Source: Rhodanobacter spathiphylli B39
GTDB lineage: Bacteria > Pseudomonadota > Gammaproteobacteria > Xanthomonadales > Rhodanobacteraceae
Direction of reading: 5' to 3'
NCBI RefSeq assembly: GCF_000264295.1
Contig: NZ_AJXT01000003.1
Location: 1-64,000 of the forward strand
DNA: 64,000 nt
This document shows positions 63,352-64,000 of the stretch, in pieces (within the stretch, counting starts at the first letter, position 1; each line of letters begins with the position of its first letter). The notes beneath the pieces are model-generated. The model was given only the letters and a program-made list of their open reading frames with translations, was not told the origin of the DNA and did not search any database. The position numbers were made by a program, and so were the translations under genes.

Positions 63352-64000
63352 GTGGCCGCGGTCCAGTGTGGCGGCGGCAGATGACCCGCGAGTGTCATCC
63401 GCGTAGGGTAGCCCGACCACGTCGTGCAGGAACTCGCGGCTGCGCCGGTGCACCGACTCGACCGATTTCGAATATACCGACGAGGCGATCACGTGCGCGT
63501 CGGCGTCGGGGAAGTCCTGCTTGCGTCGATACCTCGCCGCGGTGCCCAGCTGGTCGAACATGCCCAGGATCGCCGGCACCGACACCGTGGGGTCCTGGTT
63601 CTTCTCGTCGCGGTAGTAGTAACCCACGAATGCCGGCGCATGGATCTTCGCGAACATGCGCGGGTTGAGCACGCTGCGGCTGAGCACCGCCACGCTGCGA
63701 TAGCCGTCCATGTGGATCGACTTCGACCAGTACGCCGAATCGCCCGTCTGCGGCACCACCTCGTCGCCGTGGTTGTAGGCATAACGCAGAAAGGTGCCGC
63801 CCCAGGGCCAGAACATCGGCGCCAGCCGGTCGTCGCGTTCGCGCACCAGTGGCGACCACAGCACCAGCGCGTCCACCGCCTGCGGCTGTTGTGCGGCCAG
63901 TTGCATCGCCAGCGCACCGCCCATCGAGGTGCCGATCACGATGACCCGGTCGCCCAGTGCATGACCGATCGCCAGCGCCCGCGCCGCGCCGTCGACCAGT
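63349..64000 (-). CDS. Alpha/beta-fold hydrolase, partial (5' end beyond the window)
   Basis: 217 codons to the window edge. The nucleophile elbow GTSMGG follows ALGDRVIVI, and a lid-like region with WPWGGTFLRYAYNHGDEVVPQTG comes next. The C-terminal third has PTVSVPAILGMFDQL and ends with DRGH. The catalytic His is probably in the VHRRSREFLHD region; the acid cannot be assigned with confidence. The N-terminal half is missing from the window. Its TGA is the first triplet of the third multi-hairpin repeat. Confidence 0.8.
   Translation of the reverse strand, partial: LVDGAARALAIGHALGDRVIVIGTSMGGALAMQLAAQQPQAVDALVLWSPLVRERDDRLAPMFWPWGGTFLRYAYNHGDEVVPQTGDSAYWSKSIHMDGYRSVAVLSRSVLNPRMFAKIHAPAFVGYYYRDEKNQDPTVSVPAILGMFDQLGTAARYRRKQDFPDADAHVIASSVYSKSVESVHRRSREFLHDVVGLPYADDTRGSSAAATLDRGH

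Overview
The window is GC-rich, gene-dense, gammaproteobacterial chromosome. Gene content and the abundant small palindromic intergenic repeats fit the Xanthomonadales (Lysobacterales), most likely a Rhodanobacteraceae member (Rhodanobacter/Dyella/Frateuria-like). That placement is inferred from content; there is no rRNA here. I see no tRNA or rRNA gene, CRISPR array, prophage or insertion sequence.

Layout. 1-5.9 kb: a broken RHS/YD-repeat gene start, a glutathione S-transferase, an M1 aminopeptidase, an alpha/beta hydrolase and a fatty-acid-hydroxylase-type membrane protein. Two copies of a multi-hairpin repeat lie here. 6-11 kb (minus strand): an ICMT-like methyltransferase, a YgjP-type metalloprotease, rdgC, and a compact operon of a TIGR03032-like protein, an EF-hand protein and a GNAT-like protein. 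11-18 kb (minus): a 1796-residue autotransporter and an M4 metalloprotease, divergent from a MalT-like LuxR regulator. 21-33 kb: aromatic aminotransferase, ttcA, a YdcH-family protein, a GNAT, pssA, a giant membrane patatin, a lipoprotein and a two-domain M16 protease. 33-38 kb (plus): a small sigma-54-controlled membrane protein, trmL, ubiJ-ubiB, truC, arfB and an acyltransferase. 38-46 kb: a LysR gene divergent from aceB-aceA (glyoxylate shunt), a cation/proton antiporter, comM, ubiK and glnB.

46.6-51 kb: class Ia ribonucleotide reductase. A sigma-70 promoter flanked by two NrdR boxes feeds straight into a cobalamin riboswitch, then nrdA, a KTSC gene and nrdB. 51-57 kb: an AraC regulator, a secreted NTF2-like protein, a BlaI/M56 regulatory pair with an elaborate dyad operator, and an S9 peptidase. 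57-64 kb: a GST, a LysR/aldo-keto-reductase divergent pair, queF, a lipoprotein, a glycerophosphodiesterase, a third copy of the multi-hairpin repeat and a partial hydrolase.

Less ordinary features: (i) a 145-160 nt five-hairpin element in three copies, with covarying stems and a GNRA loop, each starting exactly on the stop codon of the preceding gene; (ii) a wider pattern in which gene stop codons lie inside the ends of palindromic elements; (iii) a near-perfect sigma-54 promoter with an upstream palindrome in front of a 73-residue membrane protein; (iv) layered NrdR plus B12 control of a B12-independent reductase; (v) a BlaI/M56 pair whose sensor half is a Pro-rich, Gln-rich coiled coil with no visible beta-lactam sensor.
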